A DNA stretch of 64,000 nt, from contig JAVBLG010000101.1 in assembly GCA_031553655.1 (NCBI GenBank), forward strand, positions 8,177 to 72,176, read 5' to 3'. Below are positions 32,472 through 42,014 of this stretch, piece after piece; the first letter of the stretch is position 1; every line of letters begins with the position of its first letter. A program made the position numbers and the translations under genes. The notes beneath the pieces were generated by a model, which was not told the DNA's origin, did not search any database, and was given only the letters and a program-made list of their open reading frames with translations. The DNA is from JAVBLG01 sp031553655 (GTDB taxonomy: Bacteria; Desulfobacterota; Desulfovibrionia; Desulfovibrionales; Desulfovibrionaceae).

Positions 32472-35400
32472 ATGGTCATATCCAGACGAAACGTACTCAA
32501 GGCCGGCGCGGGAGCCGCGCTGGTCACAGCATTTTCCGGTTTGCCGTTCAATTTTGAAGCTGTAGCCGCCAGGGCGGATATAGCCCGGCTGAAATGGACA
32601 AAACAAACCCCGTCAATATGCTGCTACTGTGCCGTAGGCTGCGGTATTATGGTAAATTCCGGCGACAAGGCCGCCGGCAACAGCACCGATAGAATAATCA
32701 ACCTTGAGGGAGATCCGGATCATCCGATCAATGAAGGATCTCTTTGCGCCAAAGGCGCGGGCTTCTGGCAAATAGCCGAAAATCAGGCCAGACCAACTAA
32801 GCCCTTGTACCGCGCCCCCAAATCCGGAGAATGGAAAGAGGTGGAGTGGGACTGGGCCATGGATCGCATCGCGGCCAATATCAAGACCACCCGCGACGCC
32901 ACTTTTGCTGAAAAAAACGTCAAGGGCGAAAAAGTGAACCGCACCCTGAGCATAGCCTCTTTCGGCACATCGTCCATGGACAATGAGGAATCATGGGCCA
33001 TACAGGCGCTGATGCGCGCCCTTGGCGTTGTATATATAGAGCATCAGGCCCGTCTCTGACACAGCTCCACTGTACCGGCTCTGGCAGAGTCGTTCGGACG
33101 CGGCGCGATGACCAACCACTGGCAGGACATCGCCAACAGTGACTGTGTGCTGATTATGGGCTCCAATCCGGCTGAAAACCATCCCATTTCCTTCAAATGG
33201 GTGATGAAGGCCGTGGAACGCGGTGCTACCCTCATCCATGTGGATCCACGTTTTACCCGCACCTCGGCCAAGGCGCATTTTTATGTGCCGCTGCGCTCGG
33301 GAACCGACATCGCCTTTCTTGGCGGCATGATCAAATATATTCTCGACAACAAGCTGTACTTTGCCGAATACCTGGCCAACTACACCAACGCGTCCATGAT
33401 CGTGGGCGGAAAGTACGGCTTCAAAGACGGCCTTTTCTCCGGCTATGACCCGAAAACGCATAGCTACGACAAGAGCCTCTGGGCCTTTGAGCTGGATGAA
33501 AACGGCGTGCCCAAACGTGACCCCAGTTTCAAAAACCCACGTTGCGTGATTAATCTGCTCAAGGCGCATTACGAACGCTATACCCTGCGGGCCGCCGCTG
33601 AGGCGGCGGGTTGCTCGGAAGCGGATATTGAAAAGGTGTACAAAGCCTTTGCCGCCACCGGCAAACCGGATAAAGCCGGCACGGTAATGTACGCCCTGGG
33701 CTGGACCCAGCACACTGTTGGCGTTCAGAACATCCGCACCATGGCCATCATTCAGCTTTTGCTCGGCAATGTGGGTGTGGCCGGCGGCGGCGTGAACGCG
33801 CTACGCGGCGAATCAAACGTTCAAGGGGCCACGGACCAAGGCGTGCTGACAGAAAGCTGGCCCGGCTATCTGCCCGTGCCCCACAGCGGTCTGGTGGATC
33901 TGGCCGCCTACAACAAGGCCATGACGCCGGTTTCCAAAGACCCCATGAGCGTCAATTGGTGGCAGAACCGCCCCAAATATGTGGCCAGCTTTTTGAAGTC
34001 CATGTATCCGGATCTGACTGCGGAGCAAGCCTATGAGCTTATGCCCAAGGTGGATCAGGGCAAAAAGATGACGGATTATTTCTGGCTGGCGGTTTTTGAC
34101 CACATGCTGGCCGGAGACGTCCAAGGGCTTTTCGCCTGGGGGCAAAACCCGGCCTGCGGAGGAGCCAATGCCGGTAAAAACCGCAAAGCGTTGGCAAAGC
34201 TGAAGTGGATGGTGAGCGTCAACCTCTTTGACAATGAAACCGCCTCGTTCTGGCGTGGTCCGGGCGTAAACCCCAAAACCGTGGACACGGAGGTGTTTTT
34301 GCTGCCCTGTGCCACCGATGTGGAAAAAGACGGTTCCATAACCAACTCTGGCCGCTGGATCCAGTGGCGTTCCCAGGCCGCGCCCGCGCACGGTGGCGTG
34401 TGGACCGACGGGCATATGCTGCTGGCCATGAGCGAACGCCTGCGGAAAATGTACGCCAAAAACGGCGGAGCTTTTCCCGAGCCGATCAAACACTTCGGCT
34501 TCGACCTCTGGAAAGAGGGCGATGAATTCTCGTCGGTAAATGTGGCCAAACTGATGAACGGCCGCTTTACCCGCGATACGACCATTGACGGCGTGGCTTA
34601 CAAGGTCGGGCAGCAGGTTCCGGGCTTTGCTCTGTTGCAGGCCGACGGCTCGACCGCTTGCGGCAACTGGCTGCACGGCGGCTCGTGGACTGAACAAGGC
34701 AATATGATGGCCCGGCGCGACCCCAAACGCACTCCAGAGCAGGAGCGTATTGGCCTTTCGCCCAATTGGAGTTATTCTTGGCCGGCGAACCGCCGCATCA
34801 TGTACAACAGAGCCTCGGTGAACAAAGAGGGCAAGCCATGGAATCCGGACAAGTCCGTGATCGAATGGAAAAACGGCGCCTGGACCGGTGATGTGGTGGA
34901 CGGCGCGGGCAACCCGGGAACCAGGCATCCATTCATCATGCAGGCGCACGGGCTTGGCGCTCTGTACGGCCCAGGCCTGCTTGACGGTCCCTTCCCCGAA
35001 TATTATGAGCCGGTGGAGTCTCCTTTCAAGGCGCACGGGTTCTCGAAACAGCGCATCAATCCCACGGCTTTTTTCGCCAAGGATGAAAAGTTCGCGGTGG
35101 CTGACCCGCATTTCCCCTATGTTTGCACCACCTACCGCCTTACCGAACACTGGCAGACAGGCACCATGACGCGGCAAAGCTCGTGGCTGCTTGAAGCCGA
35201 ACCCCAGGTGTACACGGAGATAGACCCGGAACTGGCCCAAGCCAAAGGCATCAAAAACGGGGATATGGTGCGCATATCCAGCCCGCGTGGAGCCATGACC
35301 GCCGTGGCCATGGTTACCGAGCGCGTCCGCCCGTTTATGAGCAACGGTAAAAAGATACACATGGTGGGGCTGTCCTGGCAGTACGGCTGGCTTACCCCCA

Positions 35401-35504
35401 AAGACGGGGGCGATTCCGCCAACCTGTTGTCGATAGCGGTGGGTGACCCGAACGTGGGCATACCCGAGACCAAGGCCTTCATGGTCAACCTAGAGAAGGC
35501 ATAG
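32472..35504 (+). CDS. fdhA: Periplasmic formate dehydrogenase, selenocysteine-containing catalytic subunit
   Basis: A 1,010-residue molybdopterin (Mo/W-bisMGD) enzyme that oxidises formate to CO2. It starts at ATG 32472 after CAGGAG, with a Tat signal (SRRNVLKAGAGAALVTAFSG). A [4Fe-4S] site follows (CCYCAVGCG, then GSLCAKGAG). The in-frame TGA at 33057-33059 is residue 196, selenocysteine, followed by His as in all Sec-type formate dehydrogenases; reading through it joins two otherwise perfect halves. The second half carries the cofactor-binding segments (GSNPAENHPISFKWVMKAVE, SNVQGATDQG, and the TYRLTEHWQTGTMTR C-terminal domain). Normal length for Desulfovibrio. Sec insertion genes must lie elsewhere. 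Confidence 0.96.
33070..33087 (+). promoter_or_regulatory. Candidate bacterial SECIS hairpin
   Basis: Ten bases after the TGA, CTG (33070-33072) pairs with CAG (33085-33087) and CC with GG around a GGCTCT apical loop, with a two-base TA bulge. A short stem with bulged U and GG-rich loop is what SelB recognises in fdh mRNAs. Confidence 0.6.
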
Positions 35505-35513
35505 GAGGCTGTC

Positions 35514-36230
35514 ATGGGAATGGCGTTTTTTATTGACCTGACCTTGTGTACAGCCTGCCGCGGCTGTCAGGTGGCCTGCAAGCAATGGAAGAAACTGGCG
35601 GCGGAAAAAACCAGTAATACCGGCTCGCACACCAATCCGCCTGATTTGAGCTATACAACATTTAAAACAGTGCATTTTATAGAAAAGGGTGCAAAAGACG
35701 ATTTGCGCTGGCTCTTTTTTCCCGAGCAATGCAGGCACTGCCAGATGCCATCCTGCAAGGCTTCGGCGGACAATGACAAGGAAGGAGCCATTTTGCAGGA
35801 TCCGGATACCGGGGCCGTAACCTATACGGAACTTACCAGGGAGGTGGACGGCCAGGCCGCCCGCGAAGCCTGCCCCTATGATATCCCGCGCATGGACCCG
35901 GCCACAAAGCAGCTGTACAAATGTGATATGTGCCCGGATCGCATCGCCGACGGGCTTTTGCCGGCCTGCGTACTCACCTGCAACAGTGGATGCATGAGCT
36001 TCGGTGATGAGAATGAAATGCGCGATAAAGCGCAAAAACGCCTGGAAGAAGCAAAAAAGCGCTGGCCTAACGCTGTTCTCGGCGATATCGACTATGTGCG
36101 CACCATTTACCTGTTTCAGGAAGATCCTTTTACGTACCATAAAAGCGCGGTTTCCGCCAATGAGGAAAAACCGGTGCCGATTACGCGGCGTAACATGCTG
36201 GCTGGCTTGATCGGCAGAAGCAAAGGTTAA
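35514..36230 (+). CDS. fdhB: Formate dehydrogenase iron-sulfur (beta) subunit
   Basis: A 238-residue ferredoxin-like subunit 9 bp after fdhA, with AGGAGG upstream. Four cysteine clusters bind [4Fe-4S] centres: LCTACRGCQVACKQWKKL, EQCRHCQMPSCKASADND, EACPYDIP...CDMCPDRI and LPACVLTCNSGCMSFGD. It has no signal peptide and no C-terminal membrane helix, so it should cross the membrane with FdhA by Tat and stay soluble in the periplasm, passing electrons to cytochrome c3. The C-terminus ends RRNMLAGLIGRSKG. Confidence 0.95.
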   Translation: MGMAFFIDLTLCTACRGCQVACKQWKKLAAEKTSNTGSHTNPPDLSYTTFKTVHFIEKGAKDDLRWLFFPEQCRHCQMPSCKASADNDKEGAILQDPDTGAVTYTELTREVDGQAAREACPYDIPRMDPATKQLYKCDMCPDRIADGLLPACVLTCNSGCMSFGDENEMRDKAQKRLEEAKKRWPNAVLGDIDYVRTIYLFQEDPFTYHKSAVSANEEKPVPITRRNMLAGLIGRSKG

Positions 36231-36237
36231 AACAGTT

Positions 36238-36276
36238 TTCCCGGTGTCAAAAAACGTAAATTTTTGACACCGGGAA
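36238..36276 (+). terminator. Terminator-like hairpin after fdhB
   Basis: TTCCCGGTGTCAAAAA (36238-36253) pairs perfectly with TTTTTGACACCGGGAA (36261-36276) around 7 nt, 8 bp after the fdhB stop. The T-rich part lies inside the stem, as in bidirectional forms. Confidence 0.75.
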
Positions 36277-36346
36277 TCCGGTGAAAAACAAGAAAATACA
36301 TATCACCAGTTTTAAATATAGTGCTGTTATTTAAATGGATTGAGTA

Positions 36347-36484
36347 TCAATTGTTCATGGAAAAACGCGCATTGCCGTAAAGCGGCACGTCTTCATCACG
36401 GGTAACCACAATAACAGCCGTTCCCCGTTTATTGGCTCCGGGCAAAAATTCCATGAGCATTCGTGTATTTTCCGGATCAAGATC
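36347..36484 (-). pseudogene. ABC-transporter ATPase, C-terminal fragment
   Basis: The last 45 codons read LDPENTRMLMEFLPGANKRG, then TAVIVVTRDEDVPLYGNARF and SMNN, the D-loop and H-loop region of LolD/FtsE-type ATPases, with the switch His replaced by Arg (VTRDED instead of VTHD). Walker motifs are absent; upstream codons in the frame back to 36667 are unrelated. A decayed remnant between fdhB and the vapC-type gene. Confidence 0.6.
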
Positions 36485-36620
36485 GCAACGAGAGGAAATA
36501 AATGACTCTGCGCATTTATCAAAGAATGAGTATCGCATAAATCGCCGCCACAAAATCGTCTTTACTTGTTTCCAACGCAGGATAAAATTCGCGAGCATCT
36601 GGCTGCAAAGTGAGCGGGCT

Positions 36621-36998
36621 TCAAATATGCATGACCAGCGGCGTATATTTGGCAAGCACCCCGTCACCGGTAATCAGCCGCATGGGCTCGGCCATGGCTT
36701 GGGCCACCAGCATGTGGTCAAAAGGATCATTATGGTGCCTGGGTATTGTAGTCAGCATTTCCGTATGCGAGCCGAGAAGCGGCAGTTCTAGAAAGCCGCT
36801 TTCCCGCGCGGTTGCGCGAAGCTCCGGCAGGCTGGCCGCCAATTTGCCTATGCGCGTTTTAATGGCGATTTCCCACCAGGATACGGTACTCACAAAAACT
36901 TCATTCTCATCCGCAAGCAACAGTTCCCGCACAGGCTCAATGCGCGGCCCATTGCTCAATGCCCAGAGCAGCGCGTTGGTATCCAGCAAAAGCCTCAT
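36621..36998 (-). CDS. VapC-type PIN-domain ribonuclease toxin
   Basis: A 125-residue PIN protein. The acidic active site is complete: LLLDTNALLWAL (first Asp), SWWEIAIKTRIGKL (Glu), DPFDHMLVAQAMAEPM (Asp pair) and LITGDGVLAKY (last Asp). The PIN fold cuts RNA, in VapC often tRNA. The start overlaps the antitoxin stop by 4 bp, the usual coupling of such modules. It appears intact and is the only apparently functional toxin-antitoxin pair in the window. Confidence 0.9.
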   Translation of the reverse strand: MRLLLDTNALLWALSNGPRIEPVRELLLADENEVFVSTVSWWEIAIKTRIGKLAASLPELRATARESGFLELPLLGSHTEMLTTIPRHHNDPFDHMLVAQAMAEPMRLITGDGVLAKYTPLVMHI

Positions 36999-37243
36999 TC
37001 CGTCCCCCCCTCAAAAGCGGCGAGAATTTCCGGCGGCAGCGGATCGTCAAAGTCATCAGGAACAATCAATTTTCCTTCCAGAAGGCCAAGGCGCTTTTTG
37101 GGTTTGGCACTGACAACAGAAGTAAGCATGGCCTCCGCGCGGCCATAGCTGCCGATGAAAATGGTTTCCCCTCCGGCGGCGCGTTTGACCAGCTGCGACA
37201 GAGAACTTTTTGCCTGATGCATGGGCACGACGGTGATGGACAT
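36995..37243 (-). CDS. Phd/YefM-family antitoxin
   Basis: An 82-residue antitoxin from ATG 37243 (a start four codons upstream is possible). The N-terminal DNA-binding half reads MSITVVPMHQAKSSLSQLVK, then AAGGETIFIGSYGRAEAMLT; the C-terminal tail (DDFDDPLPPEILAAFEG) has the acidic motif common in antitoxins paired with PIN toxins. It is the first gene of the pair, probably bound by both proteins at its promoter. An imperfect TAGCTAGGACTTAGCC sequence just upstream may be an operator. Confidence 0.85.
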   Translation of the reverse strand: MSITVVPMHQAKSSLSQLVKRAAGGETIFIGSYGRAEAMLTSVVSAKPKKRLGLLEGKLIVPDDFDDPLPPEILAAFEGGTE

Positions 37244-37327
37244 ATTAGCCTCCATTATCTTTAATCCTTTTTATAGACTTAGCTAGGACTTAGCCATAAG
37301 TCAAGGCGGTTTTCGCCAGGACCTGCG

Positions 37328-37745
37328 TTAAATAAATGGGTGGATGGTTACAAACCAAAGATGTGCTATACCGGCTTTGAACACCGGATCAATATCTTGA
37401 GGCTCATTAAGCCAAAGCAGAAAACAGCCCATTTCTTCATCAAGCCGCTCAGCGGCCGGGGCTTCAAAGTGAACCTTTTCACGCCCGACATAACCGGAAA
37501 CAACCTGCATGGGTCCAGCTTCCGGAGTGCGCCATGATCCGACAGTAATACGCCGAGCCTGGCCATATCCTGTTGGGAACAGCGCGGCGTGCCAGCCGAA
37601 CAGGCGTTCCGCAGTTAAAGGCTCCGCATAACGATCTCCCCAGAAGCAAGCCCTGCTTATGGCGCACAGCGGCAAGCTGACCGGCAAGCGTATCCATGCT
37701 CCATTTAAAGAGTGGCCACTCCGGCCTGTTGTGTATATAACGCAT
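37328..37745 (-). pseudogene. Fic-family (DUF4172) protein, internally deleted and truncated
   Basis: The N-terminus from ATG 37745 (MRYIHNRPEWPLFKWSMDTL, then LAAVRHKQGLLLGR) is the DUF4172 domain of Fic proteins. A middle segment is missing, and the frame shifts into LTAERLFGWHAALFPTGYGQ, VSGYVGREKVHFEAPAAERL and ending TIHPFI. This stop falls exactly in the catalytic HPFxDGNGR motif, so the AMP-transferase core is absent. The gene is a two-way broken remnant; the AraC gene is divergent from it. Confidence 0.8.
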
Positions 37746-37864
37746 AATCACCGCACCTTTTGCGTCGAAGATTGCATGTATTCGCCGCACGAGCAAGTTA
37801 TGCCGTAGATCAGCATCTGAATGAGGTCATTGTCATCACGCGAAAACGGATATATCAAATTTCC

Positions 37865-38617
37865 ATGAGCGAAGTTGGATACTATTACACGGAATCGAGC
37901 GACATTGAGTTGATTGTCACCAAAGGGCGGGAACACAGATATCCCTGGCACATACATACACGCCATTGGATAGTCGGAGTGGTACGCCACGGGGCTGTGC
38001 TCCTGGCTACCAGAACAAATATTCGCCGGCTTAACACCGGCCAGCATTTTTTCATACGTCCATATGAACCTCACAGCCTGGCTGTGGAACCGGAGAGCTC
38101 GTTGCTGACCCTATGCCTTGACGAAAGTGGCGCGTTTTTAACGGATGGAGATTCGGTTAGTTCACGCCTATCATCAATCCTTCAAGCGAATGAAAAAGCC
38201 TTGTTCGCGGAAGCTGTGGCGGCCTGCGAGAAAACTATGCTTTCGCATGAATATTGTGAATACCATCCGGAGGCATATGATTCTCTCATCGTTAGTTCAA
38301 TCCGAGAGATAATGCGGCTGGTAATGGAAAAACCCGACGAAACCCTGCCCATTGCCCGCATGGCCGCATATGCCGGATACAGTCAATGGCATTTTCTGCG
38401 TGCCTTCCGAAGAATTACGGGGATGACTCCTCATGCATTTCAACTTGTTTGCCGTATGCGCCTGCTGCGCTCCATGCTCCGGTCGGATACGGCGAGAGCC
38501 ACGGCCGCCGTATCCGCCGGTTTTGCCGATCAGAGCCACATGCACAAGGTGTTTAAGCTACACCACGGCATGACTCCAGGAGAATTCAAAAAAGCCAGCA
38601 TCAAGCTGGAACTGTGA
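37865..38617 (+). CDS. AraC-family transcriptional regulator with N-terminal cupin domain
   Basis: A 250-residue regulator starting at ATG 37865. The sensory cupin half (REHRYPWHIHTRHWIVGVVR, then TGQHFFIRPYEPHSLAVEPE) precedes two AraC helix-turn-helix motifs (LPIARMAAYAGYSQWHFLRA, FRRITGMTPHAFQLVCRMRL and ATAAVSAGFADQSHMHKVFK, HHGMTPGEF). Its 3' end overlaps the convergent cupin gene by 17 bp. Because the partner is a stand-alone cupin and the sensor is also cupin, they may bind related ligands. Intact. Confidence 0.88.
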   Translation: MSEVGYYYTESSDIELIVTKGREHRYPWHIHTRHWIVGVVRHGAVLLATRTNIRRLNTGQHFFIRPYEPHSLAVEPESSLLTLCLDESGAFLTDGDSVSSRLSSILQANEKALFAEAVAACEKTMLSHEYCEYHPEAYDSLIVSSIREIMRLVMEKPDETLPIARMAAYAGYSQWHFLRAFRRITGMTPHAFQLVCRMRLLRSMLRSDTARATAAVSAGFADQSHMHKVFKLHHGMTPGEFKKASIKLEL

Positions 38618-38984
38618 CAAACTTGGCAAACAGGCACAGTCCGTCTTCTCCGGCCCTGACCTCATGCGGCGCATTGCAGGCAATTACAGCCATGGTGCCT
38701 GGAACATAGGGCATTTCTCCCTGATCCGTCAGGCACACTCCGCTTCCTTTTACAACCTCATGTAATTCAATGCTGGCCGTATGCGTGTGCATGCCAATTT
38801 TGCAATTCGGTTCAATACGCACAAGATGGCAGGTAAACAGCCCGCCGGTCTGCTCCGCCGTGAGCAGATTTTTTAAGGATACTCCAAGGAAATTTTTGTG
38901 TTTGTTCCAGGCGCAAGCGCTCATATCTTTTTTTCGCCCCGCATTTACCAAGGTGCCGTTTTCAAACTGTTTGAACAGATCCAT
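38601..38984 (-). CDS. Cupin-domain protein
   Basis: A 127-residue single-domain cupin. Motif 1 is visible in PNCKIGMHTHTASIELHEVV (two His and Glu metal ligands) and motif 2 in PGTMAVIACNAPHEVRAGED (third His). These small beta-barrels act as sugar or organic-acid binding proteins, isomerases or dioxygenases. The gene faces the AraC gene tail to tail with a 17-bp overlap. No signal peptide. Specific function unknown. Confidence 0.85.
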   Translation of the reverse strand: MDLFKQFENGTLVNAGRKKDMSACAWNKHKNFLGVSLKNLLTAEQTGGLFTCHLVRIEPNCKIGMHTHTASIELHEVVKGSGVCLTDQGEMPYVPGTMAVIACNAPHEVRAGEDGLCLFAKFVTVPA

Positions 38985-39216
38985 TTATGTAATGCCTCCT
39001 TACAGCAAGTTGCTGGAAGCAATATACTGATATGGAGTCCGGCCATATTGTAAAAAATTGCTGTGTATGGTTGCGAATAACACGCGGGCCTATCGAGCAT
39101 ATGCTCTAAAGTTTTCCCGCATAGCGGAATAAATGCTACTAAAGCGGCCTTGATAAGAACCCCGGGCCGGTCTACAGTTTTGCCAGAGTAAAAAATCACC
39201 ATGAAGTGAGCATGCC

Positions 39217-40315
39217 ATGCCTCTGGACGAAAAAGCACTACAGATCCGAACCGCCGCCGGGGAGGACAGCACCCGCCAGTTCAAAGCGGATATTCGCAAT
39301 GCCGAATCCTTGGCCTCTGAAATGGCAGCTTTCGCCAATTCAGAAGGTGGAGTCATTTATGTAGGTGTTGCTGATGACGGCGGCATGTCGGGGCTTTCCC
39401 GTGAGGATGTCACCCGCATAAACCAGCTTATCAGTAATGCGGCCAGCCAGCTTGTACGCAGACCGCTGGCCGTGCATACGGAAAATGTGCCGTTACAGAA
39501 CGGACGGATAATTATCGTACTCACTGTGCCCAAAGGCATAGACAAGCCCTATTTCGACAAAAATGGCGTTATTTGGTTGAAAACAGGTTCCGACAAACGC
39601 CGGGTGAACTCCAAGGAAGAACTGCGCCGTCTGTTCCAGATCAGCGCTCAGTTCCATGCGGACGAATTATCCACCAAGGCCGGCATAGACAAAGCTGGAT
39701 AAACTGCGTTTTCGGGATTTCCTGCGGGATGTATATAAGCAGGATTTTCCCGACTCTCCGGAAGAACTTACCCGTCTTCTCCAAAATATGAACCTTGCCA
39801 CCGACAGCGGCGTGTTGAATCTTGCCGGAGTACTCATGTTTGCCGAACGCCCGGAATGGATAGTGCCGCAATTCGTGGTCAAGGCCATCCGCTATCCCGG
39901 TAACCAAATTCACGCCAGCGAATATGTGGATACCGAGGACTTTTCCGGCCCGCTGCGCAAGGTATTTGATGATGCTCAGGCATTTATCATGCGCAATCTG
40001 CACAAAGTGCAGGCGGGACGCGGAGTAAACGCACCTGGCCTGCCTGAAATTTCCGAAAGCGTCTTTGAAGAGTTATTGGTCAACGCCCTGGTTCACAGGG
40101 ATTACCTGGTCAGCGCGCCAATCCGCCTTTTCATCTTTGATAACCGCATCGAAATCAGGGGGAAAATTTTGACGCTGATTCAGGAGAGCAGTGAAATAAC
40201 AATCCCTGAATTGGCGAAACAACTAGACGTAAGCACACGAACTATTGAGCGCGGGATAGCCTCTTTGCGAACTGAGGGCGTCTTACGCCGAATTGGGCCG
40301 GATAAAGACGGATAA
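39217..40315 (+). pseudogene. AlbA_2 (Schlafen-like) ATP-binding/HTH protein, frameshifted and internally deleted
   Basis: Part 1 from ATG 39217 reads EDSTRQFKADIRNAESLASE, MAAFANSEGGVIYVGVADDG and NGVIWLKTGSDKRRVNSKEE, the AlbA_2 domain, and stops at 39702 after ...TKAGIDKAG. One extra base near 39691-39694 causes this: the other frame continues KLDKLRFRDFLRDVYKQDFP and on to LVNALVHRDYLVSAPIRLFI. The later ATPase-like region is cut short (FDNRIEIRG joined to KILTLIQESSEITIPELAKQ), leaving the terminal winged helix. The predicted regulator or defence protein is inactive. Confidence 0.85.
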
Positions 40316-40449
40316 GCCCAATCTGGTCAATGGCACTGCCCAACTTGGCATCCCTGGCCTTCAGAGCGTTTATTTCGGTCTCGCCGTATTCAAAAACTGG
40401 CATGATTTACCTTATGTAATTTTGTGCATCAGAAACAGAAAAGTATAAA

Positions 40450-40857
40450 TCACTTTTCAAGCGGAGTATTCAGTTTATCCCGCAGTTCAACCGGCACACC
40501 ATCCATGAGGATACGTTCGGCAATCATGTCTTTAGTGGTTTCAAAGTACTTTTTGAAGTGCGGTGTTTCGCGGTGAACCTGGTAGGCCTCTTCGTTGACG
40601 TACATTTCAAAGAACATGATTTTAGTTGGGTCATCCTTGTCAGCTACAGCGTATATGGCCAAAACGCCTGGTTCAAGACTCAGGGCATCGCGCATTTCTT
40701 CTTTGACAGCTTCTTTGAAAGCCTCCAATTGATCCGGTTTAATTCGCAAATGAGCTATGCGCACAGCCCCGGCCTCGGCGGCAACGGCTTTGCCTGATGC
40801 CCCGAGGAGCATGGCGGCAACCATTGTAATCACGAAAAGAACAATACTGAATTTCAT
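40450..40857 (-). CDS. Antibiotic biosynthesis monooxygenase-like (ABM) protein, exported
   Basis: A 135-residue protein with a Sec signal peptide (FSIVLFVITMVAAMLLGASG, cleaved about AVAAEA). The mature part is an ABM ferredoxin-like barrel: VRIAHLRIKPDQLEAFKEAV, LEPGVLAIYAVADKDDPTKI, FFEMYVNEEAYQVHRETPHF. Such proteins act as cofactor-free monooxygenases or quinol-type oxidoreductases, usually as dimers. It is the rightmost minus-strand gene of the secreted-redox group. Confidence 0.85.
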   Translation of the reverse strand: MKFSIVLFVITMVAAMLLGASGKAVAAEAGAVRIAHLRIKPDQLEAFKEAVKEEMRDALSLEPGVLAIYAVADKDDPTKIMFFEMYVNEEAYQVHRETPHFKKYFETTKDMIAERILMDGVPVELRDKLNTPLEK

Positions 40858-41234
40858 ACGATTTCCAAAATAGTTTTTAGTCGTTTAGCAACAATACCCG
40901 CTTGTATATGGCAAATTGATGAAACAGCTTCATCTTATTCTCATTTTCGTTGCCAATTCAAGGATTTTATGCTTGGTGGATACTGTTGTGAACGCTTCGA
41001 AAACATTATTACCTTGCGGCTAAAAATTTGCATCCGTATCGTATCTGCATAATGAGGGGCGGAGCAAGACGCCCAAGCGGGAACAGGCCTTCCTGTTCCA
41101 TGAAAACCATGCACGGAGGCATCGGGTGCATGCATCATCATGCGGCATGCCGATATGGACGCCTTGCTCTGCGCAGCAGCTTGGGCAGTTATTTCTCGTG
41201 ACTTACTTATGTAAAATTCCCTATTTTACTCGGC
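40858..41234. other. Gene-free region, 377 bp
   Basis: No convincing gene on either strand. It separates the ABM gene from the SDR gene and may hold the promoter of the ABM gene. A short dyad-like CATGCACCCGATGCCTCCGTGCATG context near 41110 is visible. Confidence 0.3.
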
Positions 41235-41999
41235 TTAACGCACTGTATAACCGCCGTCAGGCGCGACAGCCTGCCCCACCATAAATCCGGCTGCGGGGCT
41301 GCACAGCCACAAAACCGTTGCCGCGATTTCCTCCGCTGTGCCGAGTCTCCCCATCGGAATTTCCTTGATGATCTCAGCCATGTGCTCCGGCGCGGCGGCA
41401 ACTGCTTTTGCTACCATCGGCGTATCGGACGTGCCGGGGCATACGCAGTTGATGCGTATGCCCCGTGAAGCGTATTCCAGAGCGGCGCTTTTGGTAAGAC
41501 CCACAACACCGTGTTTCGACGCTGTATACGCGCCAAGATTTGCCGTTCCAACCAAGCCGCTTTGCGAAGAACAGTTGACGATGGCCCCACCTTCACCCTG
41601 CGCCCGCAACTGCCGCAACTCGTGCTTCATACAGTTCCAGATTCCGCGCAAATTAACGGCAATCGCCAGATCAAAATCTTCGCCCGTAGCGTCGGCGGTT
41701 TCCACAACGGCCACATGGAGCCCTGCGTTGTTGTAAGCAAAATCCAGCCGACCGAATGCAGCAATGGTTTTTTGCACCATGGCCTCGGCCTGATCTTCCT
41801 TGGAAACATCACAAGCGAACCCCACGGCGCGATGGCCTTGGCTGTTCAACGCCTTGGCGGCCTCGGCGGCGGACTGCCCGTTACTGTCGGCGAGCATCAC
41901 CGTTGCGCCGGACTTGACGAAAAGTCGGGCGGCAGCCAGCCCGATGCCGGATGCCGCTCCGGTAACTATCGCCACTTTGTTTTCAAAGTTGAACCGCAT
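41235..41999 (-). CDS. Short-chain dehydrogenase/reductase (SDR)
   Basis: A 254-residue classical SDR from ATG 41999 (an ATG two codons earlier is possible). The NAD(P) motif is VAIVTGAASGIGLAAARLF, the NNAG motif LDFAYNNAGLHVAVVETADA, and the catalytic region VNCSSQSGLVGTANLGAYTA-SKHGVVGLTKSA with the YxxxK Tyr and Lys. The C-terminus has the family PxGRLGTAEEIA motif (EIPMGRLGTAEEIAATVLWL). It reduces or oxidises a carbonyl or hydroxyl group of an unknown substrate. It lies 9 bp after the CMD gene in the same operon. Confidence 0.92.
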   Translation of the reverse strand: MRFNFENKVAIVTGAASGIGLAAARLFVKSGATVMLADSNGQSAAEAAKALNSQGHRAVGFACDVSKEDQAEAMVQKTIAAFGRLDFAYNNAGLHVAVVETADATGEDFDLAIAVNLRGIWNCMKHELRQLRAQGEGGAIVNCSSQSGLVGTANLGAYTASKHGVVGLTKSAALEYASRGIRINCVCPGTSDTPMVAKAVAAAPEHMAEIIKEIPMGRLGTAEEIAATVLWLCSPAAGFMVGQAVAPDGGYTVR

Positions 42000-42014
42000 A
42001 TACATTCCTGCCCA

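Noticed and set aside
33057..33059. Stop codon splitting fdhA into two genes
   Set aside because: Both halves are in one frame, the TGA falls at the conserved active-site position followed by His, and a SECIS-like hairpin follows, so it is selenocysteine, not a disruption.
33813..35360. 515-codon minus-strand open frame
   Set aside because: It lies antisense to the fdhA gene in a G+C-rich stretch and carries no family motif; the plus strand encodes an obvious formate dehydrogenase.
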